DNA of 64,000 nt from Variovorax sp. KK3. Its GTDB lineage: Bacteria > Pseudomonadota > Gammaproteobacteria > Burkholderiales > Burkholderiaceae_C. Shown one piece after another: positions 7,821-16,873 of the stretch; within the stretch, counting starts at the first letter, position 1, and every line of letters begins with the position of its first letter. Both the position numbers and the translations under genes were made by a program. The notes beneath the pieces were generated by a model, which was not told the DNA's origin, did not search any database, and saw nothing but the letters and a program-made list of their open reading frames with translations. The stretch covers positions 20,482 through 84,481 of the forward strand of contig NZ_LYVO01000026.1 in assembly GCF_001984055.1 (NCBI RefSeq). The letters run 5' to 3'.

Positions 7821-8225
7821 ATGCCACGCCTACGCAAACCACATCCGAAGGCACGCAGCGCGCGCGGGATCGCCCTCATCGAGGTGCTCGTGTCGATCCT
7901 CATTTTCTCGCTGGGCCTGCTGGGGCTGATCGGCCTGCAGGCACGCGCCGTGTCGTTCTCCTCCGACGCGGAAGACCGCAATCGGGCCGCCATGCTCGCC
8001 AACGAGCTTTCCACCTCCATGTGGCTGGGCAACTCGGTCAACGTCGATGCGACGACGCTCACGAACTGGCAGACGCGCGTCAACAGCCCATCCGCGGGCG
8101 GCCTGCCCAACGGCTCCGGCACCGTCACGGTCACGGCCGGCGTCGCCGAGATCCTCATCACATGGCGCCCGCCTTCGCGCGAGTCGGGCGACAGCCGCTT
8201 CGTCACACGGATGGTGCTGCCATGA
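7821..8225 (+). CDS. pilV: Type IV pilus minor pilin PilV
   Basis: 134 residues. The leader ends at ARG and the mature protein begins IALIEVLVSILIFSLGLLGL, with Glu5 kept but Ile replacing the usual Phe1, as is common in PilV/GspI proteins. A soluble domain of about 90 residues follows. PilV is part of the minor pilin complex that primes pilus assembly with PilW, PilX and PilY1. The start is 3 bp after the fimT stop and its own stop overlaps the pilW start (ATGA at 8222-8225), so translation is coupled. Confidence 0.88.
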   Translation: MPRLRKPHPKARSARGIALIEVLVSILIFSLGLLGLIGLQARAVSFSSDAEDRNRAAMLANELSTSMWLGNSVNVDATTLTNWQTRVNSPSAGGLPNGSGTVTVTAGVAEILITWRPPSRESGDSRFVTRMVLP

Positions 8226-9424
8226 ACTTTCCGCGTCGTCTGTCTCTTCGCCGCCTGCATCAGCGTGGCATGACGCTCATCGAGTTGATGGTGGCCATCA
8301 CCATCGGCCTGCTGGTCACGTTGGCCGTCACCAGCGCGGTGATCTTCAGCGAATCGCAAAAGCGCACCACCACGTCGGTCAACGACATGGGGCAGTCGGG
8401 CGCCTATGCGGCTTATGTGATGGACCGCGCGGTTCGCAGCGCAGGCTCCGGGTTCACGCAATCGTGGGACTTGGGCATCTTCGGATGCAAACTCAGCGTG
8501 GCACGCGGCGGCGCTGCGATTCTCCCGCGCACCACCGCTTTTCCTGCACCGTTCGCCAGCTTCCTCGGCGGCGCGACCGGCGCCGCGGATTTGCGCATTT
8601 CGCCGATCCTGATCGGTGAAGCACAGGGGCTGGACGGGTTGTCCGACGTGATCGCGGTGATGGGCGGCAATGGTGCCGCAGGTGCAGTGCCGCGGGCCAT
8701 CCGTTCCAGCGGCGCCACCGCCAACATTTTGCGTCTGGACAACACCATTTCCCTCGCCGCGAACGACCTCGCGCTCGTCAGCCAGGTCGGTACGACGGAT
8801 TGCCTTTTCGAGCAGGTCAACACCGGTTTCTCGGACAGCGCCAACAACGAAACCCTGCCCCTGGGAAGCACGTACTACAACGCGGCCAGCGGCGCCCTGC
8901 AGACTATGGCGGCCGGGGGCACGTCCTACCTCACGCCACTCGGCAATGCGACGACCAACGACGTGCTGTTCCAGCTCTACGGCGTGGGTGCCAACCAGAC
9001 ACTGTTCAGCTTCGACCTGTTGCGCGGCAACGGAACCGACGCGGCGCAGGCCATGGTGGAAGGCGTCGTCTTCATGAAAGCGCTCTATGGTGTCGTGAAC
9101 ACCAGCACGGGCGCGTTTGACAGTTGGGTCAAGCCAAGCGGCAGCTACGCCATTAACACCGTCATGACGACCCCGTTGACGGCTCGCAGCATCGCGGCCG
9201 TTCGCGTCGCGCTCGTGCTTCGCACCAATCTTGCAGAGAAGCCCGACGAGAACTTGAAAAAGGTCGCCCCTGCTGCCTTCACACTTTTCAGTGGCGTGAC
9301 GACAAAGGCCGGCGTCTCTTTGAGCACCGACTACAACCTGAGCGCGGACCAGCAGAACTACCGCCACCGCGTGGTCGAGTTCACCGTGCCCCTGCGCAAC
9401 ATCCTTCTGCTGCCTACGACATGA
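8222..9424 (+). CDS. pilW: Type IV pilus minor pilin PilW
   Basis: 400 residues. The prepilin signal QRGMTLIELMVAITIGLLVTLAV lies at residues about 15-37, with Met1 and Glu5 in the mature protein. The long soluble domain is Gly, Ala, Thr and Asn rich, as in PilW homologues. PilW belongs to the minor pilin priming complex. It overlaps pilV by ATGA at the 5' end and pilX by ATGA at the 3' end, which fits production in fixed ratios. Confidence 0.88.
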   Translation: MNFPRRLSLRRLHQRGMTLIELMVAITIGLLVTLAVTSAVIFSESQKRTTTSVNDMGQSGAYAAYVMDRAVRSAGSGFTQSWDLGIFGCKLSVARGGAAILPRTTAFPAPFASFLGGATGAADLRISPILIGEAQGLDGLSDVIAVMGGNGAAGAVPRAIRSSGATANILRLDNTISLAANDLALVSQVGTTDCLFEQVNTGFSDSANNETLPLGSTYYNAASGALQTMAAGGTSYLTPLGNATTNDVLFQLYGVGANQTLFSFDLLRGNGTDAAQAMVEGVVFMKALYGVVNTSTGAFDSWVKPSGSYAINTVMTTPLTARSIAAVRVALVLRTNLAEKPDENLKKVAPAAFTLFSGVTTKAGVSLSTDYNLSADQQNYRHRVVEFTVPLRNILLLPTT

Positions 9425-10041
9425 GCAAGCCTCACCGTCCCCCATCTGTCCGGCAGGGCCAGCAAGGTGTCGTCCTTCTGCTGTGCCTGATCATCCTCGT
9501 CGTGCTTCTTGCTGGCGGCGTTGCCGTCATGCGATCGATGAACGCATCGCTGGTCAGCGCCGGCAACCTGGCATTCAAGCGCGACCTAGTCAACCGCGGA
9601 GAGCTCGCGGCGGCCGATGTGATGACCCTGTTCAAGACCGGCACGCTGGCCGGCGCCTCGGCGGACATCAACAACGTGAAGGCGGAGAACTACAGCGCGA
9701 CGCGCCTCGACACCAACGACCGTGGCATTCCGGTCGCGCTGCTGACCACCACGGCCTACGAGGCCATCGCAGACAAGAAGATCGAGAACACCACCGACAA
9801 AGTCACGGTGCGATACATCATCGACCGGATGTGCAACGCGGTCGGAGCGCCCTCGACGCTGGGCCCCAAGGGCTGCGTCTACGCCCCGCTGACGACGCAG
9901 GTGACCGGCGGCAGCAGCCAGCGCGCGAAAGACGACCTCCCTCCGCCCTCCACCCTCATCTACCGCCTCACCATCCGCGTCGATGGCCCCCGCGACACGC
10001 AGGTCTTCCTGCAGTCCTCGTTCACCAAACCCGACCTCTGA
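9421..10041 (+). CDS. pilX: Type IV pilus minor pilin PilX
   Basis: 206 residues. The N-terminal segment QQGVVLLLCLIILVVLLAGG is a pilin-like helix whose mature position 5 is not Glu, as is usual for PilX/GspK-type proteins that enter the tip complex without it. The soluble region holds a Cys pair (MCNAVG and KGCVYAP). The start is inside the pilW stop (ATGA) and pilY1 begins 15 bp downstream, so the whole minor pilin set is one transcript. Confidence 0.87.
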   Translation: MSKPHRPPSVRQGQQGVVLLLCLIILVVLLAGGVAVMRSMNASLVSAGNLAFKRDLVNRGELAAADVMTLFKTGTLAGASADINNVKAENYSATRLDTNDRGIPVALLTTTAYEAIADKKIENTTDKVTVRYIIDRMCNAVGAPSTLGPKGCVYAPLTTQVTGGSSQRAKDDLPPPSTLIYRLTIRVDGPRDTQVFLQSSFTKPDL

Positions 10042-10056
10042 CACAGCGAGCGCCTC

Positions 10057-13000
10057 ATGAAAACGCCAACACTGCTGCGCTTCGGTATCGTCGCCGCGTT
10101 GCTCGGAATGGGGCTCGGCCTGCAGGGCGAAGCCGAAGCCTTGACCAATCTGGCCGACCAACCGGTCTTCGCGACCTCGAACGTGCCAGGCAACCTGGCA
10201 CTGGCGCTGTCGGTGGAATGGCCGACTGCGTCGAGAACGGCGCATACCGCGACGTACAGCAGCGCCAGCACGTACCTCGGGTACTTCGATCCCAACAAGT
10301 GCTACACCTATGTCGCGAACACCGGCGTGAATCCGGCGGTGCCCGTGACCCTTCCATTGACAACGGGCAAAGGTGATCTGGGCCAGTTCAATCCGACGGG
10401 GGTGGCCGTCAGTCGTCGATGCACCGGCACCACGCTGAACGGAATGTGGAGCGGCAACTTCCTCAACTGGGCAGCCACCGCGACGATCGACCCGTTCCGT
10501 TGGGCCATGACCGGCGGTCGCCGCGTCATCGACACGGCGACGGACACCGTGCTCGAAAAAGGATGGCATTCCGGCCAGGGCCTGTTTCCCGATCGCACCG
10601 TTCCCGCCAGCGAGATCGCGGGTGCCACGCCCTTCCTCAATGCCACCGGCTTGACGGTCTCGATCAACGGCCGCGGCTTCGCGATGCAGACGACCACGAC
10701 GGGCAGCGGGCTCAAGGGCGAGTACTTCAACAACATGACCCTGTCGGGCTCGCCCGTGTTGACGATCCCGAGCGACTCCGCATTCAACGACTGGGGCACC
10801 GGCAGCCCGGGCACGGGCGTCAACGCCGACCGCTTCTCGGCGCGCTACTCTGGCACCTTCGTGGCGCCCACCACGGGCCTGTACACCTTCAAGGTGAGGG
10901 CGGACGATGGCGTTCGCCTGTCGGTCAACGGCACTCTCTTGATCAATCAGTTTCGCGACCAGTCGCCGACGGACTACACGGCGACCGTCTACCTGACGGC
11001 GAACCAGTCCTTCGACCTCCTGGTCGAGTACTACGAAAACAGCGGCGGCGCCGTTCTCCAGTTGTCCTGGGCCAAACCGCTGGGCCTGTACGAGGTCTTC
11101 ACCGACAGCGTCGGCAGCCCGACCAACACCTACACCATGCGCAACAAGGTGTGCGATCCCAGCGCGCCCGGCGGCGTGGAGAGCAACTGCAAGCAGTACG
11201 GCTCGAACTGGAAGCCCGAAGGCCTGATGCAGCAGTACGCGAGCCGCATGCGCTTCAGCGCCTTCGGCTACCTGAACGAGTCCGGCAACGGCCGGGACGG
11301 CGGCGTCATGCGCGCGCGCCAGAAGTTCGTCGGCCCGACGCAGCCGGTGCCCGGCCTTCCGGATATCACGAACACCGAAGGCGAATGGAGCTCGACCACC
11401 GGCGTCTACGTGCGCAACCCGAATGCCACCGATGCCACGGCGACATCGGGCAGCGGCGTCACGATCAGCGACAGCGGCGTGATCAACTACCTGAACAAAT
11501 TCGGCCAGTTGCTTCCCGGCAACTACAAGGACAACGACCCGGTCGGCGAGCTCTACTATGCGGCGCTGCGCTATTACCGCAACCTCGGCAACGTGCCGGA
11601 GTGGAGTTCCCTGAGCAACACCACCGCAACGCGCGCAAAGCAACTCGACGGCTTCCCGGTCATCACTAACTGGGACGACCCGATTCAGTATTCGTGCCAG
11701 CGCAACTTCGTCCTCGGCATCGGCGACATCTACACCCACGCCGACAAGAACGTGCCGGGCAACACCAACACGGCCAACGAGCCCACGTTGCCGTCGGCGG
11801 TGGCCAACGACACCACGGTCAATGCCGTCACCGCCACCAACAAGGTCGGGCAGTTGCAGGGCATGGGCAACGACCTGGGAACGCGGACCAACGTCTCGAG
11901 CAACTGCTGCAGCGACAACTCCGCACGCATGGCGGGCCTGGCCTACGACGCCAATACCAAGGACATCCGCCCCGACGTGGCCGCGCAGGCCAACACCATC
12001 GGCAAGCAGACCGTGCAGACCTACTGGGTCGACGTGCTGGAGCAAGACTTCCAGTCCAACAACCAGTTCTACCTGGCCGCCAAGTTCGGCGGCATGAAGG
12101 TCCCCAGCGATTTCGATCCCTACACCTTCTCGGGCACCATTCCGATGACCTGGTGGTCCACCAACGGCGAGACGCTGACGGACACGCGGCCGAGCCCGAA
12201 CGTCGTGCAGGATCGGCCCGACAACTACTTCACCGCCGGCCGGCCCGACACGATGGTGGATGGCCTGACGCGCGCCTTCGCGAGCATCGCCAACGCGATC
12301 AAGGCCTTCACGACGTCGTTCTCTGTGTCGACCGCTCAGGTGGCGTCTACGGGTTCGGCCTCCTATGCCTCGCAATACGACTCCAATGGTTGGACCGGTG
12401 TGCTTACGGGCAACCGGATCAGCTTCGCCACCGATGGCACGCCGACGTCGACGCAGGTGTGGAGCACGGCCACGACCCTGGAAACGCAACTGGCCGGCAC
12501 CGGTTGGGATACCAACCGGCGCGTCGTGACCTGGACCGGGAGCGCAGCTGTGCCCTTCCGCGCCGCTGATTTGCCCGCTCCGATGCGAAATCCTGCAGGC
12601 CCGTTGAACACGCCATGGGACACGTCCTCGGACGCCGAGGCCTTCGTCAACTACCTGCGTGGCGACCGGAGCAACGAGAAGAGCTCGACCAACAGCACTC
12701 GCCCCTATCGCCAGCGCCTGGCGCTGCTGGGTGACATCGTGAATTCCAAGGTGACCCCGGTCGCTGCCCCGTCGATGCGTTTCTCGGAAGCGATCAATCC
12801 CGGCTACGCGAGCTTCAAGACGACCTGGACCAACCGGCCGACCATGGTTTACGTCGGCGCGAACGACGGGATGATGCACGCCTTCAACGGCGCGCTGACT
12901 GGGACGACGGCCGGTACCGAGCAGTTTGCTTACGTGCCCAGCGCTGTGATCTCCGGTCCCAGTTCTCCCGCAACGCCCGCGCTGAATGGCTTGGCGCAGC

Positions 13001-14241
13001 TCGGCAACCCCAACTACGAGCACCGCTACTACGTCGACGCGACGCCGCTCGCCTTCGACATCGACTTCAACAATGCCGGCGGCACCTTCACCAGCACCAG
13101 CGCGGCCACCTCCGACTGGCGCACGGTGGTGATCGGCGGCCTGGGCAAGGGCGGCAAAAGCTTCTACGCCATCGACGTGACGAACCCGGCCGGCATGACC
13201 ACCGAGGCGATCGTCAAGACCAAGGTGCTGTGGGAGTTCACGGACAACACGATGGGCTTCAGCTTCGGCGCGCCGCTCGTCGTGAAAACCGCGAAGTACG
13301 GTTGGGTCGTCGTCTTCACGTCGGGGTACAACAACAGCGATGGGTACGGCTACGTGTACTTCGTCAACCCGCGCAACGGCCAGTTGCTCGAGAAGGTGCG
13401 GACCGGGGTCGCTTCGGACGGTCTGGCCCAGGCAACGGCCTACATCCGCGACTTCACCGACGGCACAGCAGACGCGGTCTACGCCGGCGACCTGAACGGG
13501 CAACTCTGGCGCTTCGACGTGACGGCGGCGCGCGGCAGCAGTGGCTCCTATCCGGTGCCGCTGCGCCTGGCCACCGTGGCGGACGGAAGCGGCAACGCCC
13601 AGCCCATCACGCAGCAACCGCTGGTCGAGATCGATCCGGTCAGCCGCAAGCGCTATGTGATGTTCGGCACCGGCAAGCTGCTCGACACGGTCGACATCAG
13701 TTCGTCCGCGGGCCAGTCCTTCTACGCCATCATCGACGGCACCGCGACGGCGTTCGGTACGTCGACAGGCCTGCCGGCGGGCGTTTCCTACCCCGTGGTT
13801 CGCGGCAACATGACGGCGTTGAGCGACACGACCCTCATCAGCGGCACGGCGAACGACTTCACCAACAAGGTCGGCTGGTATCTGGACCTCGGCACCACAT
13901 CGAGCATCGCCTGGCGCTCGGTGGCCAATGCGACCTCGTTCAACGGGATCGTGTCGTTCGCTTCGCTGCTGACCACGGGCAACGCCTGCAGTCCATCAGG
14001 GCAGAGCCGGATCTATGCGGTGAACTTCGGGACCGGCAAGTCGGTGCTGACGCCCATCGGGACCGTTAGCTACGTCTCCAACTCGGCTGCGATCACCGAT
14101 CTGAAGTTCCTTAGCGTCGATGGCCGGGTCCGTCTGGTTGCAGGTGACGTTCAAGGCGCGCTCAGGAACATCGGCGTTCAGACGGGCGGCGGGACGACGG
14201 TGAGGCTGTTGAACTGGCGGGAAGTCCCGACGGTGGATTGA
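10057..14241 (+). CDS. pilY1: PilY1-type pilus tip/biogenesis protein with inserted PA14 domain
   Basis: 1394 residues with a signal peptide (hydrophobic residues 8-22, cleavage near EAEA). Residues about 218-345 form a PA14 lectin-like domain: GLKGEYFNN at its start, then YTFKVRADDGVRLSVNG and a VEYYENSGGAVLQLSW strand. The C-terminal third (about 890-1394) is the PilY1 beta-propeller, with YVGANDGMMHAFNG, a YYVDATPLAFD strand and a GDLNGQLWRFDV blade. I see no DxSxS metal-site motif of a von Willebrand A domain at the N-terminus, unlike Pseudomonas PilY1. PilY1 sits at the pilus tip and acts in adhesion and extension. Last gene of the minor pilin operon. Confidence 0.9.
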   Translation: MKTPTLLRFGIVAALLGMGLGLQGEAEALTNLADQPVFATSNVPGNLALALSVEWPTASRTAHTATYSSASTYLGYFDPNKCYTYVANTGVNPAVPVTLPLTTGKGDLGQFNPTGVAVSRRCTGTTLNGMWSGNFLNWAATATIDPFRWAMTGGRRVIDTATDTVLEKGWHSGQGLFPDRTVPASEIAGATPFLNATGLTVSINGRGFAMQTTTTGSGLKGEYFNNMTLSGSPVLTIPSDSAFNDWGTGSPGTGVNADRFSARYSGTFVAPTTGLYTFKVRADDGVRLSVNGTLLINQFRDQSPTDYTATVYLTANQSFDLLVEYYENSGGAVLQLSWAKPLGLYEVFTDSVGSPTNTYTMRNKVCDPSAPGGVESNCKQYGSNWKPEGLMQQYASRMRFSAFGYLNESGNGRDGGVMRARQKFVGPTQPVPGLPDITNTEGEWSSTTGVYVRNPNATDATATSGSGVTISDSGVINYLNKFGQLLPGNYKDNDPVGELYYAALRYYRNLGNVPEWSSLSNTTATRAKQLDGFPVITNWDDPIQYSCQRNFVLGIGDIYTHADKNVPGNTNTANEPTLPSAVANDTTVNAVTATNKVGQLQGMGNDLGTRTNVSSNCCSDNSARMAGLAYDANTKDIRPDVAAQANTIGKQTVQTYWVDVLEQDFQSNNQFYLAAKFGGMKVPSDFDPYTFSGTIPMTWWSTNGETLTDTRPSPNVVQDRPDNYFTAGRPDTMVDGLTRAFASIANAIKAFTTSFSVSTAQVASTGSASYASQYDSNGWTGVLTGNRISFATDGTPTSTQVWSTATTLETQLAGTGWDTNRRVVTWTGSAAVPFRAADLPAPMRNPAGPLNTPWDTSSDAEAFVNYLRGDRSNEKSSTNSTRPYRQRLALLGDIVNSKVTPVAAPSMRFSEAINPGYASFKTTWTNRPTMVYVGANDGMMHAFNGALTGTTAGTEQFAYVPSAVISGPSSPATPALNGLAQLGNPNYEHRYYVDATPLAFDIDFNNAGGTFTSTSAATSDWRTVVIGGLGKGGKSFYAIDVTNPAGMTTEAIVKTKVLWEFTDNTMGFSFGAPLVVKTAKYGWVVVFTSGYNNSDGYGYVYFVNPRNGQLLEKVRTGVASDGLAQATAYIRDFTDGTADAVYAGDLNGQLWRFDVTAARGSSGSYPVPLRLATVADGSGNAQPITQQPLVEIDPVSRKRYVMFGTGKLLDTVDISSSAGQSFYAIIDGTATAFGTSTGLPAGVSYPVVRGNMTALSDTTLISGTANDFTNKVGWYLDLGTTSSIAWRSVANATSFNGIVSFASLLTTGNACSPSGQSRIYAVNFGTGKSVLTPIGTVSYVSNSAAITDLKFLSVDGRVRLVAGDVQGALRNIGVQTGGGTTVRLLNWREVPTVD

Positions 14242-14339
14242 GCTGAGGGGCCCGCGCATTCGGCTGGCAGCCATAATCGCGCGAGGCTGATATTTGCCTC
14301 GATGCGGGGGCAGTTCTTTGTTTCCACAGCGTTCCTTCG

Positions 14340-15644
14340 ATGTCCCGGATGCAACCTGTCAATGTCTTCGTCTTCCCTTGCGGCTCCGAGGTTGGATTGG
14401 AGATTCATCGGGCGCTTTCTCAATCCAAGCACGTTGTGCTCTTCGGGGGCAGCAGTGCCACGGATTGCGGTGAACTGATATTCGAGCGCTTTGTCGGGAA
14501 TCTGCCTTTTGCCGGCAGCGACGGTTTGCTGCCGGCACTGCAGTCCGTGATCGAGGCGTGGAAGATCGACTTCATCTTCCCCGCGCACGATACCGTCGTC
14601 GAGGAATTCGCACGATGGCAAGAAAGCGGTCTGCTGGGAGCGACGCAGGTCGTGGGCTCTTCTGCAGCAGCGAGCACTTTGGCGCGCTCGAAGGCCGCCA
14701 CATACACGCGCCTGCATGGAGTGATCGAGACACCCCGGGTGTACGAATCGGTCGACGAGATCGATCACTATCCGGTATTCCTGAAGCCAGACATAGGACA
14801 AGGTGCGAAGGGCACGTTCACGGCTTACACGAGAGAAGCTGTGATGTTCTATCGAGGCCTGGACCCCAGCTTGCTCATCCTCGAGCATTTGCCGGGTCGA
14901 GAGTTCACCGTCGATTGCTTCAGCGATTCACAAGGAGCGTTGCTGTTTGCAAATGGGCGAGAACGAGCGCGCATCCTGAACGGTATCAGCGCTGCGACCA
15001 AGGCTAACGGCGACCCTCGCTTTTCGGAGTTGGCACGCCGCATTCACGCAGAAGTCGGCTTTCGGGGGGGGTGGTTCTTCCAAGTCAAGGAGCGCCGAGA
15101 CGGCACGCTTGTTCTGATGGAGATCGCCGCCAGGATTGCTGGCGCGTCGTGCTTCCAACGCATACGTGGCGTGAACCTGGCACTGCTCTCTTTGTTCGAC
15201 AGACTAGGGATGCATGTGGATCTCTTGGAGAACGCTGCTCCCGTGCAAATGGACCGTTGCCTCCAGAATCGATTTCGCTTGGAGTTCGAATACGACATCG
15301 TGTATGTCGACCTTGATGACACGGTGCTGTTGAGCGGACGCCCCAACTTTCGTCTGCTTGCCTCGCTGTATGCGCTCAAAGATCAAGGCAAGGAACTCGT
15401 GCTCCTGACGCGTCATCGTGCGCGTCATGGCCGCGCACCATCGGACTCGTTGGATGGTGCAGCCGTCCATCCTGCGCTTTTCGACCGGATCATCGACGTT
15501 GCGGAGGACGAATCGAAGTCGGCCAAGATCGCAACCCGGCGGGCGATTTTCATCGACGACTCTTTCCGAGAGCGGAGAGACGTCGCGATACGATGCCGGG
15601 TTCCCGTCTTCGATTTGTCGGAAGCGATCGAGATATTTGGGTGA
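14340..15644 (+). CDS. ATP-grasp ligase-like domain fused to a HAD-like domain
   Basis: 434 residues. The N-terminal part (1-105, FVFPCGSEVGLEIHRAL) resembles the Rossmann-like domain that precedes ATP-grasp folds in CarB-type proteins. The ATP-grasp core spans about 110-305, with FLKPDIGQGAKGT, ILEHLPGREFTVD and the metal-binding MEIAARIAG segment. Residues about 318-434 look like a HAD hydrolase: YVDLDDTVL as motif I, VLLTRH as motif II and FIDDSFRER as motif IV. The substrate is unknown. Position between pilY1 and glycosyltransferases suggests glycan or amino-sugar modification, which is inference. Convergent with the following gene. Confidence 0.72.
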   Translation: MSRMQPVNVFVFPCGSEVGLEIHRALSQSKHVVLFGGSSATDCGELIFERFVGNLPFAGSDGLLPALQSVIEAWKIDFIFPAHDTVVEEFARWQESGLLGATQVVGSSAAASTLARSKAATYTRLHGVIETPRVYESVDEIDHYPVFLKPDIGQGAKGTFTAYTREAVMFYRGLDPSLLILEHLPGREFTVDCFSDSQGALLFANGRERARILNGISAATKANGDPRFSELARRIHAEVGFRGGWFFQVKERRDGTLVLMEIAARIAGASCFQRIRGVNLALLSLFDRLGMHVDLLENAAPVQMDRCLQNRFRLEFEYDIVYVDLDDTVLLSGRPNFRLLASLYALKDQGKELVLLTRHRARHGRAPSDSLDGAAVHPALFDRIIDVAEDESKSAKIATRRAIFIDDSFRERRDVAIRCRVPVFDLSEAIEIFG

Positions 15645-15659
15645 CAGCTGCGATGCCGA

Positions 15660-16655
15660 TCAGTAGCGCGCGTGATACACGACCGGGACCCGCTGGGGAA
15701 TGAAACGTCGACGAATCGCGTTGACCGAGACTGCCCAGGCCAGCCCGGCGACTCTCATCGCCGTCAACACGCCGAGTAGGATCGGTCGAACATTGGCAGC
15801 ACGGCAACAGCGCATGAACTGCTCGAATTCAAGGTGCGGCGCCTTCCCTTGTAAGCCGAAAAGCAATCGATACGCTACGTAGTTCGCGGCAGCTCGCCGC
15901 TGCGATCGCGGCGATGCGAGAGGAATAGCCGCGAACAGCGCCTCGCGATAAAGCGTTCGCACGCTCTCGCCATCGGTCTTTTGCACGGACTGTTGAAGGT
16001 TCGCACGATAACCGGCCAGCGGCTGGTCGATGAAGCCGATGTCTCCTTCCTTGCATAGGCTGAGTAGGAGGGTGAAGTCGATGTAAGGCGTTGGCGTACT
16101 GAGCACAGCATGTGCGACGCTCGCCCTGTAGAGCAACGAGCTGTGATTGATGAAGTTTCCTCCCTCGACCAGATAGTCGATTCCGAATCGGGAGACTTCG
16201 GCGTTGGTGAACACGCCGACCTCGCGTCCCACGGCGTTGACCACAATGGCGTTCGTACAGACGGCGATGCAAGACCGGTTCTCCTGCAAGAAGCCCATCT
16301 GTGCCGCCAGCTTGCCGGGAAGCCAGAAATCGTCCCCATCAAGATGCGCCACGAACTCGCCGCGGGCCATTTCGATCACCGAAAGATGGTTTCTGGCGCC
16401 GCCGATGTTCGTTTTATGCCTGAGCACTTCCAGATCAGGGTGACGAGACTTCAAGGCAGCCAGCCTTTCCGGCGTTTCGTCGGTAGAGCAGTCGTCTCCG
16501 ACGATGACTTGCAGGACATAGTCGCCGACGCCGCGTTGCGCGTAGACGCTGTCGACGCACTGCTCAATGAATTGCGCTTGGTTGAAGGTGACGATGCAGA
16601 CGGAAATGCACGACCTGTGCGCATTGCTTTGGGCATCGACATCTGCACTTTTCAT
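15660..16655 (-). CDS. Family 2 (GT-A) glycosyltransferase
   Basis: 331 residues. The GT2 fold is clear: VCIVTFNQAQFIEQCVDSV near residues 18-37, VGDDCSTDETPERL near 53-66 and the acceptor-side DXD-like LDGDDFWLPGKL near 104-115. The C-terminus has a hydrophobic helix (PILLGVLTAMRVAGLAWAV) that may touch the membrane. It would add a sugar from a nucleotide donor in the cytoplasm. It is divergent from the next glycosyltransferase at 16874 and belongs to the presumed pilin or surface glycan set; donor and acceptor cannot be told. Confidence 0.85.
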   Translation of the reverse strand: MKSADVDAQSNAHRSCISVCIVTFNQAQFIEQCVDSVYAQRGVGDYVLQVIVGDDCSTDETPERLAALKSRHPDLEVLRHKTNIGGARNHLSVIEMARGEFVAHLDGDDFWLPGKLAAQMGFLQENRSCIAVCTNAIVVNAVGREVGVFTNAEVSRFGIDYLVEGGNFINHSSLLYRASVAHAVLSTPTPYIDFTLLLSLCKEGDIGFIDQPLAGYRANLQQSVQKTDGESVRTLYREALFAAIPLASPRSQRRAAANYVAYRLLFGLQGKAPHLEFEQFMRCCRAANVRPILLGVLTAMRVAGLAWAVSVNAIRRRFIPQRVPVVYHARY

Positions 16656-16873
16656 GTGGCAATCCTAGCGTCCCGCCCATCCGCTTGCGGAGGGGGCCCG
16701 CATCGATGTAGCGAGTTTGCCGCCGACGTCACGAAGCCCGAGCAATCGCTTACGCTTGCGCCTCTACAGCGGGGTCCGTCGGCGAGCCCACGCGATTGCA
16801 GGACAAGGTGTTTGGAACGATGGCGCGAAGCCCCGAAACTCCGTTCGACAATGAAGATTGCACTTTACAGACC

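Noticed and set aside
9586..13617. Minus-strand open frame of 1343 codons opposite pilX-pilY1
   Set aside because: Composition is Arg, Gly, Val and His rich without any domain, and the plus strand carries clear PilX and PilY1 features. It is a high-GC shadow.
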